Shown here piece by piece: positions 42,570 to 50,783 of a DNA stretch of 64,000 bases. Made by a program: the position numbers and the translations under genes. Within the stretch, counting starts at the first letter, position 1, and each line of letters opens with the position of its first letter. The notes beneath the pieces are model-generated. The model saw only the letters and a program-made list of their open reading frames with translations, ran no database searches and was not told the origin of the DNA. The DNA comes from Desulfobulbaceae bacterium (GTDB taxonomy: Bacteria > Desulfobacterota > Desulfobulbia > Desulfobulbales > Desulfocapsaceae), in NCBI GenBank assembly GCA_026988015.1, contig JALSMA010000034.1, positions 42,845 through 106,844 of the forward strand, read 5' to 3'.

Positions 42570-43466
42570 ATGGCTCAGACTGTTAAAGCAATCGCAGAAA
42601 GTATTAATATCATGGGGACTCGTAGTGGCGGTGCCATGAAGGATCGTGTTCCAGGGCCTGTTCAGGAGATGGCCAAGGAAGAGACTGATGCGGGTGCGTC
42701 ATACCTTGATCTGAATATCGGACCTGCACGAAAAGACGGTACCGAGCTGCTTCCCTGGGTTGTGGAGACCGTTGAGGCTGTTGTTGATACTCCCCTCTGC
42801 CTTGATACAACTAACATGGATGCCATGGCAGCTGGTTTCAAGGCTGTGAAAAATAAAGAGCAGGCTCTCATGAATTCCATTTCAGCTCAGCCTGAGCGTA
42901 TGGAGCAGATGATTCCTGTCGCTGCTGAAATGAAATGTGATGTGATTGCCCTGCTCTGGGGGGCAGATGGAATGCCACGTGACTCAGCAGAGCGCGCGGC
43001 CATGTCCGTTGATCTGATGATGGCACTCAATGAAGGTGGTATCCCCAATGAGAAGATTCTCTTTGATCCCATCGGAACTCCTATCACTCTAGGCGCTGAC
43101 CAGATTGCCTCCGGTCTTGAGTTCATGGAAATGCTGCCGGATATCGCGCCTGGTGCCGGATCTACAGTTGGGCTCTCTAATGTTTCCAATGGTGTTGCTG
43201 ATAATCTTCGCAAGTATCTTGATCGTACTTACCTCATTATGCTCATGAAGTATGGAATTTCCACCGCAATTGTCAACTCCTACGATGCTGAGCTTATGGC
43301 TATCTGCAAAGGTGAGCGTCAGGAGCATGTAGATATGGTTCATGCCATGATGGATGGAAATGATCCGGGAGTGTCCGGTCTTTCGGATGTTGCCCTTGAG
43401 CATTATAAGACCTACAAAGCACTTTCCGGTCAGACCGTATTCTCTGAATCATGGCTTGAGTTGTAA
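42570..43466 (+). CDS. acsE: Methyltetrahydrofolate:corrinoid methyltransferase (AcsE-like)
   Basis: A 298-aa TIM-barrel of the pterin-binding family that moves the methyl group from methyl-THF to a corrinoid protein. Pterin-binding elements are ESINIMGTRSGGAM, YLDLNIGPARKDG, PLCLDTTNMDAMAAGF, NSISAQPERM and GLSNVSNG. AcsE in acetogens is about 262 aa; the extra length here is at the C-terminus. A strong ribosome site (TAAGGAG) precedes the ATG. The acsCD corrinoid protein and CO dehydrogenase genes are not in the window. It could instead belong to a MtgA-type demethylation system, but the activator neighbour fits either. Confidence 0.87.
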   Translation: MAQTVKAIAESINIMGTRSGGAMKDRVPGPVQEMAKEETDAGASYLDLNIGPARKDGTELLPWVVETVEAVVDTPLCLDTTNMDAMAAGFKAVKNKEQALMNSISAQPERMEQMIPVAAEMKCDVIALLWGADGMPRDSAERAAMSVDLMMALNEGGIPNEKILFDPIGTPITLGADQIASGLEFMEMLPDIAPGAGSTVGLSNVSNGVADNLRKYLDRTYLIMLMKYGISTAIVNSYDAELMAICKGERQEHVDMVHAMMDGNDPGVSGLSDVALEHYKTYKALSGQTVFSESWLEL

Positions 43467-43487
43467 TAAGCGGAAGGATGCAGTATT

Positions 43488-43527
43488 GATGCCCTTCCTT
43501 GTGCCATAAGGGAAGGGCATCTTTGTT
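43488..43527 (+). terminator. Intrinsic terminator after the methyltransferase gene
   Basis: GATGCCCTTCC with GGAAGGGCATC forms a long stem (one bulge allows TT/AA extension) and is followed by TTTGTTT. The next gene has its ribosome site just after, at 43530-43535. Confidence 0.85.
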
Positions 43528-43543
43528 TAGGGAGGCAGAGCTT

Positions 43544-44098
43544 GTGGATGACGCTTCAACTCACCATCTGGTTTATGGAACCCTCATCGATTATGTCACC
43601 GGTGAAGAGTTGACTGATACAGATGACGAGCGATATCGCCAGAAGCTTTCCAGAATGATGGTGGAAGAGCTGGGATATGCAAAGGAGGAACTTCGGCCGC
43701 GCTGTTATATCGAAACACTCTTCAGCTCACAGTTTGTTCGTTCCACCATAGAGCTAACAGTCATCCTGAAAGGGCTGGGCAGAACATTTATTGTTATTCG
43801 CTATGGGCCGGGTTCTCTGGTGAGTCGGGAACGGGCCGCTATTGCTGCGGCCAGAGTTCTTGAGAAGCAATATCAGATTCCTTTTGCAGTGGTAACCAAC
43901 GGCCGTGATGCAGAGTTGCTTAACGTGGCAAGCGGAGCGGTTCTGGCCACTGGCATGGAGGCAATTCCCACTCGTAAAGAGGCGGAAAAACTGATGGCGC
44001 ATTTTGAATTTCTACCACCCGCCACAGGAAAAAAAAGAGAAGGCGAGCTGCGGATCCTGAATGCTTTTGATGTTCAGGTCTGCTGCCGCAGTATTTAA
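43544..44098 (+). CDS. HsdR N-terminal-domain-like protein, probably not a nuclease
   Basis: A 184-aa protein. I choose GTG at 43544 because GGGAGG lies 8 bases upstream; the open frame continues up to 43499 through a terminator. The body (HHLVYGTLIDYVTGEELTDTDDERYRQKL, YAKEELRPRCYIET, FIVIRYGPGSLVSRERAAIAAARVLE) matches the family labelled type I restriction R protein N-terminal domain. The PD-(D/E)xK catalytic residues are not evident at IELTVILKG/FIVIRYG. It is often found beside corrinoid methyltransferase genes in this lineage; the role is unknown. Confidence 0.72.
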   Translation: MDDASTHHLVYGTLIDYVTGEELTDTDDERYRQKLSRMMVEELGYAKEELRPRCYIETLFSSQFVRSTIELTVILKGLGRTFIVIRYGPGSLVSRERAAIAAARVLEKQYQIPFAVVTNGRDAELLNVASGAVLATGMEAIPTRKEAEKLMAHFEFLPPATGKKREGELRILNAFDVQVCCRSI

Positions 44099-44168
44099 CA
44101 GGTACTATAAAAACAAACCTGTTCGAGTTAGACCCGACAGGATAATTACCAGAATAGAGAGAGTGATA

Positions 44169-45518
44169 ATGGGAATAGATAAAAGTAAATGGACAAAGAC
44201 CAGTTGGCAGCAGCACACAGCTCTGCAGCAGCCTAAATGGCCCGATATGGCAGCACATGATGCTGTTATTGATGACCTTTCCCGTCTTCCGCCTCTTGTT
44301 TTTGCAGGGGAAATTCGTGATTTGAAGGCCATGCTTGCCAAGGCTGTAACCGGAGATGCTTTTCTGGTTCAGGGGGGTGATTGTTCAGAAAATTTTTCTC
44401 AGGTGACTGCTCCTAAGATTCGTGAAACCCTGCGGGTACTGTTGCAGATGGCCGTGGTTCTAACCTATGCTGGCGGAAAGCCTGTTATCAAAGTGGGTCG
44501 AATTGCGGGGCAGTTTGCTAAACCCCGGTCAGCAGATACCGAAATGGTGGATGGTGTTGAGTTGATGTCCTATCGTGGTGATATGGTAAACAGTCCTGAG
44601 CCCGTTGAGGCCGCCCGGGTACCAGATCCCAATCGAATGATGCAGGGGTACAATATGGCAGCATCTACCCTGAACCTCCTGCGTGCTTTTACCCGTGGTG
44701 GTTTTGCTGCCCTGCAGCGGGTGTCTGCCTGGAATCAGGAGTTTGTAAAACAGTCTCCCATGGGACGGAGCTATGAGAGACTTGGCAAGCAGATTACCCA
44801 GGCCCTGCAGTTTATGGAAACCATCGGCATTGACCCCGACAGTCCCCAGATGAAACAGGCCCAGTTTTTCACTTCCCATGAGGCGTTGCTGCTGGGTTAT
44901 GAAACAGCTCTTACCCGTGAGGATTCTACGGGTGGCGGCTGGTATGACTGTTCGGCCCATATGCTCTGGATAGGCGAGCGCACCCGTCAGGTGGATGGTG
45001 CCCATGTGGAATTCCTGCGTGGTGTTAATAATCCCATCGGAGTAAAGATAGGCCCGGATTATGATCTTGATAATGTGAAAAGACTCATCGATGTTTTAAA
45101 TCCCGAGAACGAGGCGGGTCGCCTGACTCTTATCACCCGACTGGGCATGAAAAATATCGAAAAAGTACTGCCACCCCTGCTTCGGGAAGCTAAGAGAGAG
45201 GGCTATAATATTGTCTGGAACTGTGACCCCATGCACGCCAATACCTACACGGCAAACAGTGGCCACAAAACCCGGAATTTCAATGATATCCTCTCCGAAA
45301 TAACCTGTTTTTTTGAGACTCACTGGGCAGAGGGCACCATTCCTGGGGGGATACATCTTGAGATGACCGGTGAGAATGTGACCGAGTGTACGGGTGGCGC
45401 CAGAAATATTGTTGATGCTGAACTGGCCAATAACTACCTTACCACCTGTGATCCGCGCCTTAATGCGGAACAGAGCCTTGAGGTTGCCTTCCAGATAGCA
45501 GATATGATTCGCAGCTGA
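44169..45518 (+). CDS. Class II 3-deoxy-7-phosphoheptulonate (DAHP) synthase
   Basis: First enzyme of the shikimate pathway: joins phosphoenolpyruvate and erythrose 4-phosphate. 449 aa from the ATG at 44169 (MGIDKSKWTKTSWQQHTALQQP). Class II (plant/AroA-II) motifs: QPKWPD, VQGGDCSENF (metal-binding Cys), KVGRIAGQFAKPRS, SYRGDMVN, RMMQGYNMAASTLNLLRAF, SAHMLWIGERTR, GPDYDLDNVKRLID, VWNCDPMHANT, GGIHLEMTGENVTEC. Complete for the family. A weak ribosome site (GAGAGAG) and possible coupling to the upstream gene. Confidence 0.96.
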   Translation: MGIDKSKWTKTSWQQHTALQQPKWPDMAAHDAVIDDLSRLPPLVFAGEIRDLKAMLAKAVTGDAFLVQGGDCSENFSQVTAPKIRETLRVLLQMAVVLTYAGGKPVIKVGRIAGQFAKPRSADTEMVDGVELMSYRGDMVNSPEPVEAARVPDPNRMMQGYNMAASTLNLLRAFTRGGFAALQRVSAWNQEFVKQSPMGRSYERLGKQITQALQFMETIGIDPDSPQMKQAQFFTSHEALLLGYETALTREDSTGGGWYDCSAHMLWIGERTRQVDGAHVEFLRGVNNPIGVKIGPDYDLDNVKRLIDVLNPENEAGRLTLITRLGMKNIEKVLPPLLREAKREGYNIVWNCDPMHANTYTANSGHKTRNFNDILSEITCFFETHWAEGTIPGGIHLEMTGENVTECTGGARNIVDAELANNYLTTCDPRLNAEQSLEVAFQIADMIRS

Positions 45519-45774
45519 TAATCTTCGGAATTTATTTCGGTTGCGGGACTTCAATGTTCCGCAGTCGGAATAATCTGCTCCACCGTCCTGCTCGTTTTTG
45601 TGTTCTGTCGGTTTTTTTTCTGTATGTTTTTCTTAGCTTTCTATCTTCTTTTAGCATTGCACTTTACAGAAGTGGCTATATCTTATTGGGAAAATATCCC
45701 AACTTATGATGGTTTGCCTTTCAAGGTAATACCAACCGTGTAAATTTTTCCAGCTGGTCAGAGAAGACAAGACT

Positions 45775-46467
45775 ATGTTTCTAAAAAACAAACGTATTAT
45801 TTTGACAACAACTGCAGCTGTTCTTTTCTGGCTGCTTGCCTCACAGGGTGCGGCCGCCGAGGATATCTCCGGCGAGATTATCACCGGGTATCGGGTTCTT
45901 GATGTTGATCCCGCCTCGGAAAACAACAACCTGATAGTGTATCGTGGTGATTATATCAAGTTCAGGTATTCGGAATCATTTGCCTCATTGCCTCTTGAGA
46001 TTGTGGAGCTGAAATATAAAGAGCTGGTGCAGCCAGATCCTGGTAGCGCGCCATTTTTTAAAATGAAGGCAACGGGAATCTACTCGTTCAGTCTTGGTGA
46101 AGGAGGAGGAAGTCTCAAGGTTGTTGATCTTGTCAGGCCAAACTATACAGAGGTTACAGCGGATGAGGCTGCTGAAATACTGGAAAACCTGCATCCTTTT
46201 ATCCTGGATGTGAGAACACCTGGAGAGTATGAGCAGATCTATATTGAGGGGAGTTACCTGATACCCATTCAACAGTTACAGGCCAGGATTGGAGAGCTTG
46301 AGACAAAAAAGCATGAGGATATCTTCGTTTACTGCGCAACGGGTAATCGCTCCACAGTTGCGGCAAGGATCCTTGCAGATCTCGGGTTTAAGCGGATATA
46401 CAACCTGCGCTATGGTGTTTATGACTGGGCTCGCAAGGGGCATCCATACAAAACAGGGGCTAGGTAG
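45775..46467 (+). CDS. Exported rhodanese-domain protein with N-terminal beta domain
   Basis: A 230-aa protein: signal peptide (IILTTTAAVLFWLLASQGAAA), a beta-rich domain (about 30-125) resembling a cupredoxin fold without evident copper ligands, then a rhodanese domain (about 128-225) with catalytic loop YCATGNRSTVAARIL (Cys near 191). Periplasmic sulfurtransferase activity is likely, consistent with sulfur metabolism. The 3' end overlaps the next (convergent) gene by 8 bp. Confidence 0.82.
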   Translation: MFLKNKRIILTTTAAVLFWLLASQGAAAEDISGEIITGYRVLDVDPASENNNLIVYRGDYIKFRYSESFASLPLEIVELKYKELVQPDPGSAPFFKMKATGIYSFSLGEGGGSLKVVDLVRPNYTEVTADEAAEILENLHPFILDVRTPGEYEQIYIEGSYLIPIQQLQARIGELETKKHEDIFVYCATGNRSTVAARILADLGFKRIYNLRYGVYDWARKGHPYKTGAR

Positions 46468-46846
46468 TTATGTATCGTTTTTTTGGCGAGGGGAACTTCA
46501 GCAGTTTCCCTTTTTTCTCTGTTGCTGGGGCAGGGTTGCAGTCAGTGCAGTGTTTACAGCTGTGATTCAGCATACTGCGGATATATTTTAACAGGGTCAT
46601 TCGGCAGGTTGGACAGAGTTGCAGGATGATCTCCTGATAAATGTCTTTGAGGAGTTCGTTTTCGTCTTTTCCTGCAATTTCAGAAAGGGCCTGGGCAATA
46701 AGCTTATCCGGATGTTTCAGATCCGGGATGGTTTTATCTTTTGCTGCAACTATTTCTGTGCGGCAGTGATAGAACAGTATACCGTCGGGAAGGTCTGTTC
46801 CGCAGGAATCACACTGCCTTTTCGATATGCTGGGGATGTCTGTCAT
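46460..46846 (-). CDS. Cys-rich zinc-binding-type protein of unknown function
   Basis: A 128-aa protein with Cys pairs: CDSCG near residue 12, YHC near 27, CPTC near 78 and CKHCTDC near 97-103. Spacing suggests two zinc ribbons or a metal cluster. The rest is helical and charged. No family recognised. The start overlaps the upstream amidohydrolase stop (46843-46846), so the two are coupled; the stop overlaps the rhodanese gene by 8 bp. Confidence 0.65.
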   Translation of the reverse strand: MTDIPSISKRQCDSCGTDLPDGILFYHCRTEIVAAKDKTIPDLKHPDKLIAQALSEIAGKDENELLKDIYQEIILQLCPTCRMTLLKYIRSMLNHSCKHCTDCNPAPATEKKGKLLKFPSPKKRYITT

Positions 46847-47625
46847 AATAGTTTCTGTGCATTGTTACCTAGAATACCGGCGAGCAGTTCATCCGGAAGT
46901 GGCAATGATTGTAATTCTGCGATGCACTCTTTCTGGTCTGTCCAGGGGGAATCACTGCCAAAGAGAAGGAGTCCGGGTGGATGACTATTCAGCATGCGCA
47001 GCATCTGTTTTTTGTTAAGATACTGGAGGGCAAAGGAGATTTCCATATAAATCTGTTTCCCGATGAGGAGTTCCTCCACTTCATCCCAGAGTTTCCAGCC
47101 TCCAAAATGGGTGGCAATGAGGTTCAGTTTTGGAAAGCGGTTTTGCAGAACTAGGACGGAGGCGGGGTCTGCACAGCGGATATGGGGATAGGCGATATCA
47201 AAACCACAGTGAACAACAAGGAGTAATCCGGTGTCACTTAGAGCATCATAGAGAGGATCAAGCCGTTTCTCGTTCAAAAAGAAATTCTGGTAATAGGGGT
47301 GCATCTTAATTCCTGCAAATCCGCCTTTATGAATGGTATAAACTCGTTCCACACAGCGCGGATCATCGGGGTGAATGGAGGGAAGCGGGATGAGACGATC
47401 GTTTTTGACTACCTGTGACCAGTTCAGGATGGCGTCAAACTGTTCAGGGCGTGTGGCGATGGAACAGATAACGCTGCGGGAAATTCCGGCTCTGTCCATT
47501 GAAGCTAAAAGGGATTCTGTGGTTCCGGTGGTGCAGGCTTTTACCTGTCCAGCACTTGCCAGGGCTGGAATGGCTTTTTCGGCTATCCGGTCTGGAAAGG
47601 CGTGGGTGTGAAAGTCGATGATCAT
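46843..47625 (-). CDS. Amidohydrolase-family protein (COG2159-type)
   Basis: A 260-aa TIM-barrel metal-dependent hydrolase. IIDFHTHAFPDRIAEKAI has the HxH metal ligands, FAGIKMHPYYQNFFLNE a barrel strand, LLLVVHCGFD a third His, NLIATHFGGW a fourth and LLFGSDSPWTDQ the catalytic Asp. This is the amidohydrolase_2 family, which includes decarboxylases and lactonases; the substrate is unknown. It is coupled to the Cys-rich gene downstream. Confidence 0.85.
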   Translation of the reverse strand: MIIDFHTHAFPDRIAEKAIPALASAGQVKACTTGTTESLLASMDRAGISRSVICSIATRPEQFDAILNWSQVVKNDRLIPLPSIHPDDPRCVERVYTIHKGGFAGIKMHPYYQNFFLNEKRLDPLYDALSDTGLLLVVHCGFDIAYPHIRCADPASVLVLQNRFPKLNLIATHFGGWKLWDEVEELLIGKQIYMEISFALQYLNKKQMLRMLNSHPPGLLLFGSDSPWTDQKECIAELQSLPLPDELLAGILGNNAQKLL

Positions 47626-47862
47626 CTGTTATTCCTGAGTCTTTGAGTGGGCGTCCCGAAGGGAGGTGAATGATCGTTTTAAACATACCAGAAGGTAAAC
47701 TTTATGTTATTAATTCAGTATGTTTCCAAGGAAACAATCGCGAATCCGTCACATATTCAGGGCTACTGTCCATGGTGGTAGTTTGTTGTCTGCAACCATT
47801 ATACTTATGAGCATTCTCTTTGTAATCAAAACTTAATGGATTCATAAAAAAGTCAAAAACAG

Positions 47863-47884
47863 GATGGACTTTTATAAGTCCATC
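47863..47884. repeat. Hairpin of the intergenic repeat family
   Basis: GATGGACTT-TTAT-AAGTCCATC, a perfect 9-bp stem. Just upstream, ATGGATTCATAAAAAAGTC is similar to the TCGTAAAA repeat ends seen at 11546 and 48785. It sits 22 bp before the permease start, in a 281-bp gap with no gene seen. Confidence 0.55.
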
Positions 47885-47906
47885 AAACTTTGATATCGCC
47901 ACCTAT

Positions 47907-48725
47907 ATGCCCATTTTAGCACCGAAAAAAAAGAGGAATACCTGGCTTCAAATCAGCCGTTCTCCTCTTTTTGATATCAGCCAGTTCCTGTTGCTCCTTG
48001 TACTGATTTTTTGGTTTTTCAGTAGTTCAGTGCAGGATCTTGGTTATAACTGGCAGTGGTATCAGATACCACGTTATTTGTATATCTGGGATGAAAAGGG
48101 GTTCTCTGCAGGACCACTGTTACTGGGCTTGGGGGTTACGCTTAAAATTTCGGCAGTGAGCCTGCTGCTGGCCTTTGCTATTGGAATGCTCACAGCACTT
48201 CTGCGGCTTTCAAACTCTATGCCGGGAAGGATTCTTGCCAGATTCTATCTCGAAATGAGCCGCAATACTCCTCTTCTGATCCAGCTTTTTTTTATCTATT
48301 TTGTTATGGGTCCAATCATGGGGTTGGACAGATTCTGGGCCGCGGTACTCTCGCTCAGTCTCTTTGAAGGGGCCTACGCTTCTGAGATCTTTCGTTCCGG
48401 GATCATTGCAGTGGATAAGGGACAGTGGGATGCCTCACACAGTCTTGGTCTCAGCTTTAAACAGGCTTATCGTTTTATCGTACTGCCCCAGGCAGTACGG
48501 CGGATCCTGCCCCCCCTCGCCAGTCAGGCCATTTCACTTATTAAGGATTCAGCGCTGGTAAGTACCATAGCGGTCTATGATCTCACCATGGAGGCCCAGG
48601 CCCTTATCTCTGAGACTTTTCTTACCTTTGAGCTCTGGTTTACTGTTGCCCTGATGTACCTTGTGGTCACAGTTAGCCTCTCTTTTCTAGTGTCCTATCT
48701 TGAGAAACGGATGCAGATAGAATAG
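47907..48725 (+). CDS. Polar amino-acid ABC transporter permease (first)
   Basis: A 272-aa HisM/GlnP-type permease. It has an N-terminal membrane helix (FLLLLVLIFWFFSSSVQDL), a periplasmic insert (NWQWYQIPRYLYIWDEKGF), and the core starting LLLGLGVTLKISAVSLLLAFAIG. The EAA loop is GQWDASHSLGLSFKQAYRFIVLPQAVRRILPPL. MSRNTPLLIQLFFIYFVMG is family-typical. It pairs with the permease at 49731; the ATPase gene is not adjacent. Confidence 0.93.
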   Translation: MPILAPKKKRNTWLQISRSPLFDISQFLLLLVLIFWFFSSSVQDLGYNWQWYQIPRYLYIWDEKGFSAGPLLLGLGVTLKISAVSLLLAFAIGMLTALLRLSNSMPGRILARFYLEMSRNTPLLIQLFFIYFVMGPIMGLDRFWAAVLSLSLFEGAYASEIFRSGIIAVDKGQWDASHSLGLSFKQAYRFIVLPQAVRRILPPLASQAISLIKDSALVSTIAVYDLTMEAQALISETFLTFELWFTVALMYLVVTVSLSFLVSYLEKRMQIE

Positions 48726-48784
48726 GTGGTGGGTTTGTTTTTTTCTACGGTCTGCAATATGATGAATTGTATGAAATAGTTCTT

Positions 48785-48840
48785 GATCGTTTCGTAAAAA
48801 TCTTGCATCTGCTTCGTTGCTCCATTTTTACGGAACTATC
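48785..48840. repeat. 56-bp element with inverted ends (TTTCGTAAAAAT)
   Basis: GATCGTTTCGTAAAAAT and, reversed, ATTTTTACGGAACTATC are inverted ends with three mismatches. The interior GCATCTGCTTCGTTGCTCC links it to the 11546 element by its flanks. It separates the first permease gene from the binding-protein gene and might fold as an mRNA hairpin. Confidence 0.6.
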
Positions 48841-48891
48841 ATTTTTTGATTACTATCTGGATATCAGGTATTACTTTTATGAGGAGACGAT

Positions 48892-49713
48892 ATGAAGAAA
48901 ACGGTTATGCTGGTATTTGCTCTGATAATATTGCTGTCTGGCTTCCCGGCCATGGCCGGGAAACTGCAGAACCAGTTAATTGCAGAATCCACTATAGATC
49001 AGGTTATGCAGCGTGGGGTATTGCGGGTGGGAATGGATACCTTTCTTCCCTGGGCCATGAAGGATAAAAAAGGTGAGCTGGTTGGTTTTGAAATAGATGT
49101 GGCAAGAAGGCTTGCCGCTGATATGGGGGTGAAGGTGGAATTTGTACCCACCAAATGGGCAGGAATAATTCCAGCGCTGCTCACCGGAAAATTTGATGTG
49201 ATTATTGGCGGTATGGGGATACAGCCCAAACGGGCACTCAAGGTGAATTTTTCTATTCCATATGATTATTCAGGGATGGCAATTGTGGCTCACAGAGAGA
49301 AAGCAGCAGGATTTACAAACCTTGAAGATTTCAACAAACCTGAGGTGGAGATTGCCTGTAAACTTGGTACAACTGCGATCGCCGCCGCCAGAAAGTATAT
49401 GCCACAGGCGAAACTGCGGCTCTTTGACGATGAGGCTCAGGCGTATCAGGAACTTCGTAATGGCAATGTCCATGCAGTGGTCGGTTCCTCTCCGCGGCCC
49501 AACTATGAAGCCATCAGGTATCCGGATACCATGTTTCTTCCGCTTTCGTCCAATTTCACCAGGGAACCCATTGGTTTTGCAGTGCGCAAAGGGGATTTTG
49601 ATACTCTCACATTTTTCAACAACTGGATCACCATTGTCAGCCATGAGGGATGGTTGGAAGAACGCCATAACTATTGGTTCGGAACTAGAGAGTGGGCAGT
49701 TGATGTTGAGTAG
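48892..49713 (+). CDS. Amino-acid ABC transporter substrate-binding protein
   Basis: A 273-aa periplasmic binding protein: signal peptide (VMLVFALIILLSGFPAMA), SBP_bac_3 fold with IDQVMQRGVLRVGMDTFLPW, KGELVGFEIDVARRLAADMGV, FDVIIGGMGIQPKRALKVNFS and ELRNGNVHAVVGSSP. It resembles polar amino-acid (Glu/Gln/Arg) receptors. TGAGGAG precedes the ATG. The order permease, receptor, permease is slightly unusual. Confidence 0.92.
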   Translation: MKKTVMLVFALIILLSGFPAMAGKLQNQLIAESTIDQVMQRGVLRVGMDTFLPWAMKDKKGELVGFEIDVARRLAADMGVKVEFVPTKWAGIIPALLTGKFDVIIGGMGIQPKRALKVNFSIPYDYSGMAIVAHREKAAGFTNLEDFNKPEVEIACKLGTTAIAAARKYMPQAKLRLFDDEAQAYQELRNGNVHAVVGSSPRPNYEAIRYPDTMFLPLSSNFTREPIGFAVRKGDFDTLTFFNNWITIVSHEGWLEERHNYWFGTREWAVDVE

Positions 49714-49730
49714 AAGGGGTTGCTGAGGAA

Positions 49731-50624
49731 ATGACCGGCGTTTATCTTGTGAAAAAAAAGAGTGCCCTGCTTGACACGGTGGTGACAGCATCTCTTTTTC
49801 TTTTCCTGGGGTTTATTACCTATCGGGTGAGTGTGGGACTTTCTTACCGCTGGGATTGGGGGGTGATACCCAACTACCTGTTTCGGTGGGATGCAGACAA
49901 AGGGCAATGGGTTTTCAATATTCTGATGGAGGGTTTTTTCACCACTATTCGCCTCAGTTTCTGGTCCCTGCTCCTTGCTACTTTGATTGGTTTGGTCATG
50001 GGCATTGTGCGCACGAGAAAGCGGCTTTTTTTTCGCCTCCTGGGGCGCAGTTATGTTGAATTGATCCGAAATATCCCACCACTGGTACTGGTTTTCATTT
50101 TTTATTTTTTTGTATCAGACCAGATTATGCCTATCCTCGGGGTTGAGGATTTTATACGCAGCAGATCAGAAACCGGGCAGCAGTGGGCTGCTTTTTTTAT
50201 CGCTGCGCCAGCACTGTTTACTCCTTTTGTTGCAGGTGTTTTTACTGTAGCCCTTTTTCAGGGAGCCTACATTACAGAGATTGTCCGGGCTGGTATTCAG
50301 GCCATTGAGAAAGGCCAGTGGGAGGCATCGGCTTCTCTTGGCATGACCTGGTGGCAGCAGATGCGTTTTATTATCCTGCCCCAGGCTGCAAGACAGGTAC
50401 TGCCGCCCTTGGCTAATGAGTTTATTAATACCATCAAGTATTCTTCCATCGTCTCCATTATTTCCATACAGGAACTCACCTTTCAGGGGCTGCAGGTAAT
50501 ATCCTCCACTCAACGTACCATTGAAGTGTGGCTCACCGTTTCATTGATGTATCTGCTACTCTGTTTTAGCGTGTCGTTGCTAGCGCGCCGTCTGGAGGTG
50601 TCCCTTGCTGTGAAGTCGATATAA
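49731..50624 (+). CDS. Polar amino-acid ABC transporter permease (second)
   Basis: A 297-aa HisM/GltJ-like permease paralogous to the first: both have a NWQWYQIP/YRWDWGVIPNYLFRWD-type insert. The core is LMEGFFTTIRLSFWSLLLATLIG, EAA loop GQWEASASLGMTWWQQMRFIILPQAARQVLPPL. It has a longer middle loop (DQIMPILGVEDFIRSRSETG). It follows the receptor gene after 17 bp. No ATP-binding protein gene follows within the window. Confidence 0.92.
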   Translation: MTGVYLVKKKSALLDTVVTASLFLFLGFITYRVSVGLSYRWDWGVIPNYLFRWDADKGQWVFNILMEGFFTTIRLSFWSLLLATLIGLVMGIVRTRKRLFFRLLGRSYVELIRNIPPLVLVFIFYFFVSDQIMPILGVEDFIRSRSETGQQWAAFFIAAPALFTPFVAGVFTVALFQGAYITEIVRAGIQAIEKGQWEASASLGMTWWQQMRFIILPQAARQVLPPLANEFINTIKYSSIVSIISIQELTFQGLQVISSTQRTIEVWLTVSLMYLLLCFSVSLLARRLEVSLAVKSI

Positions 50625-50783
50625 GCGGGTATCCCATCTTGTTTTCCTCGGCTATACCTGCTACATTCATGCTTTGCAGAAAATTGTTCCGGCTTCTTCT
50701 TTTTTCTTACCGTCCGGGCCGGTCTGAAGAGAACAGCACAGAGCCAAGGAATTTATGGCCTGAAAAAAAGATATAGAAAAATT

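Noticed and set aside
43499..43543. Upstream start of the HsdR_N-like gene
   Set aside because: It lies inside the terminator of the preceding gene; GTG at 43544 has a well-placed ribosome site.
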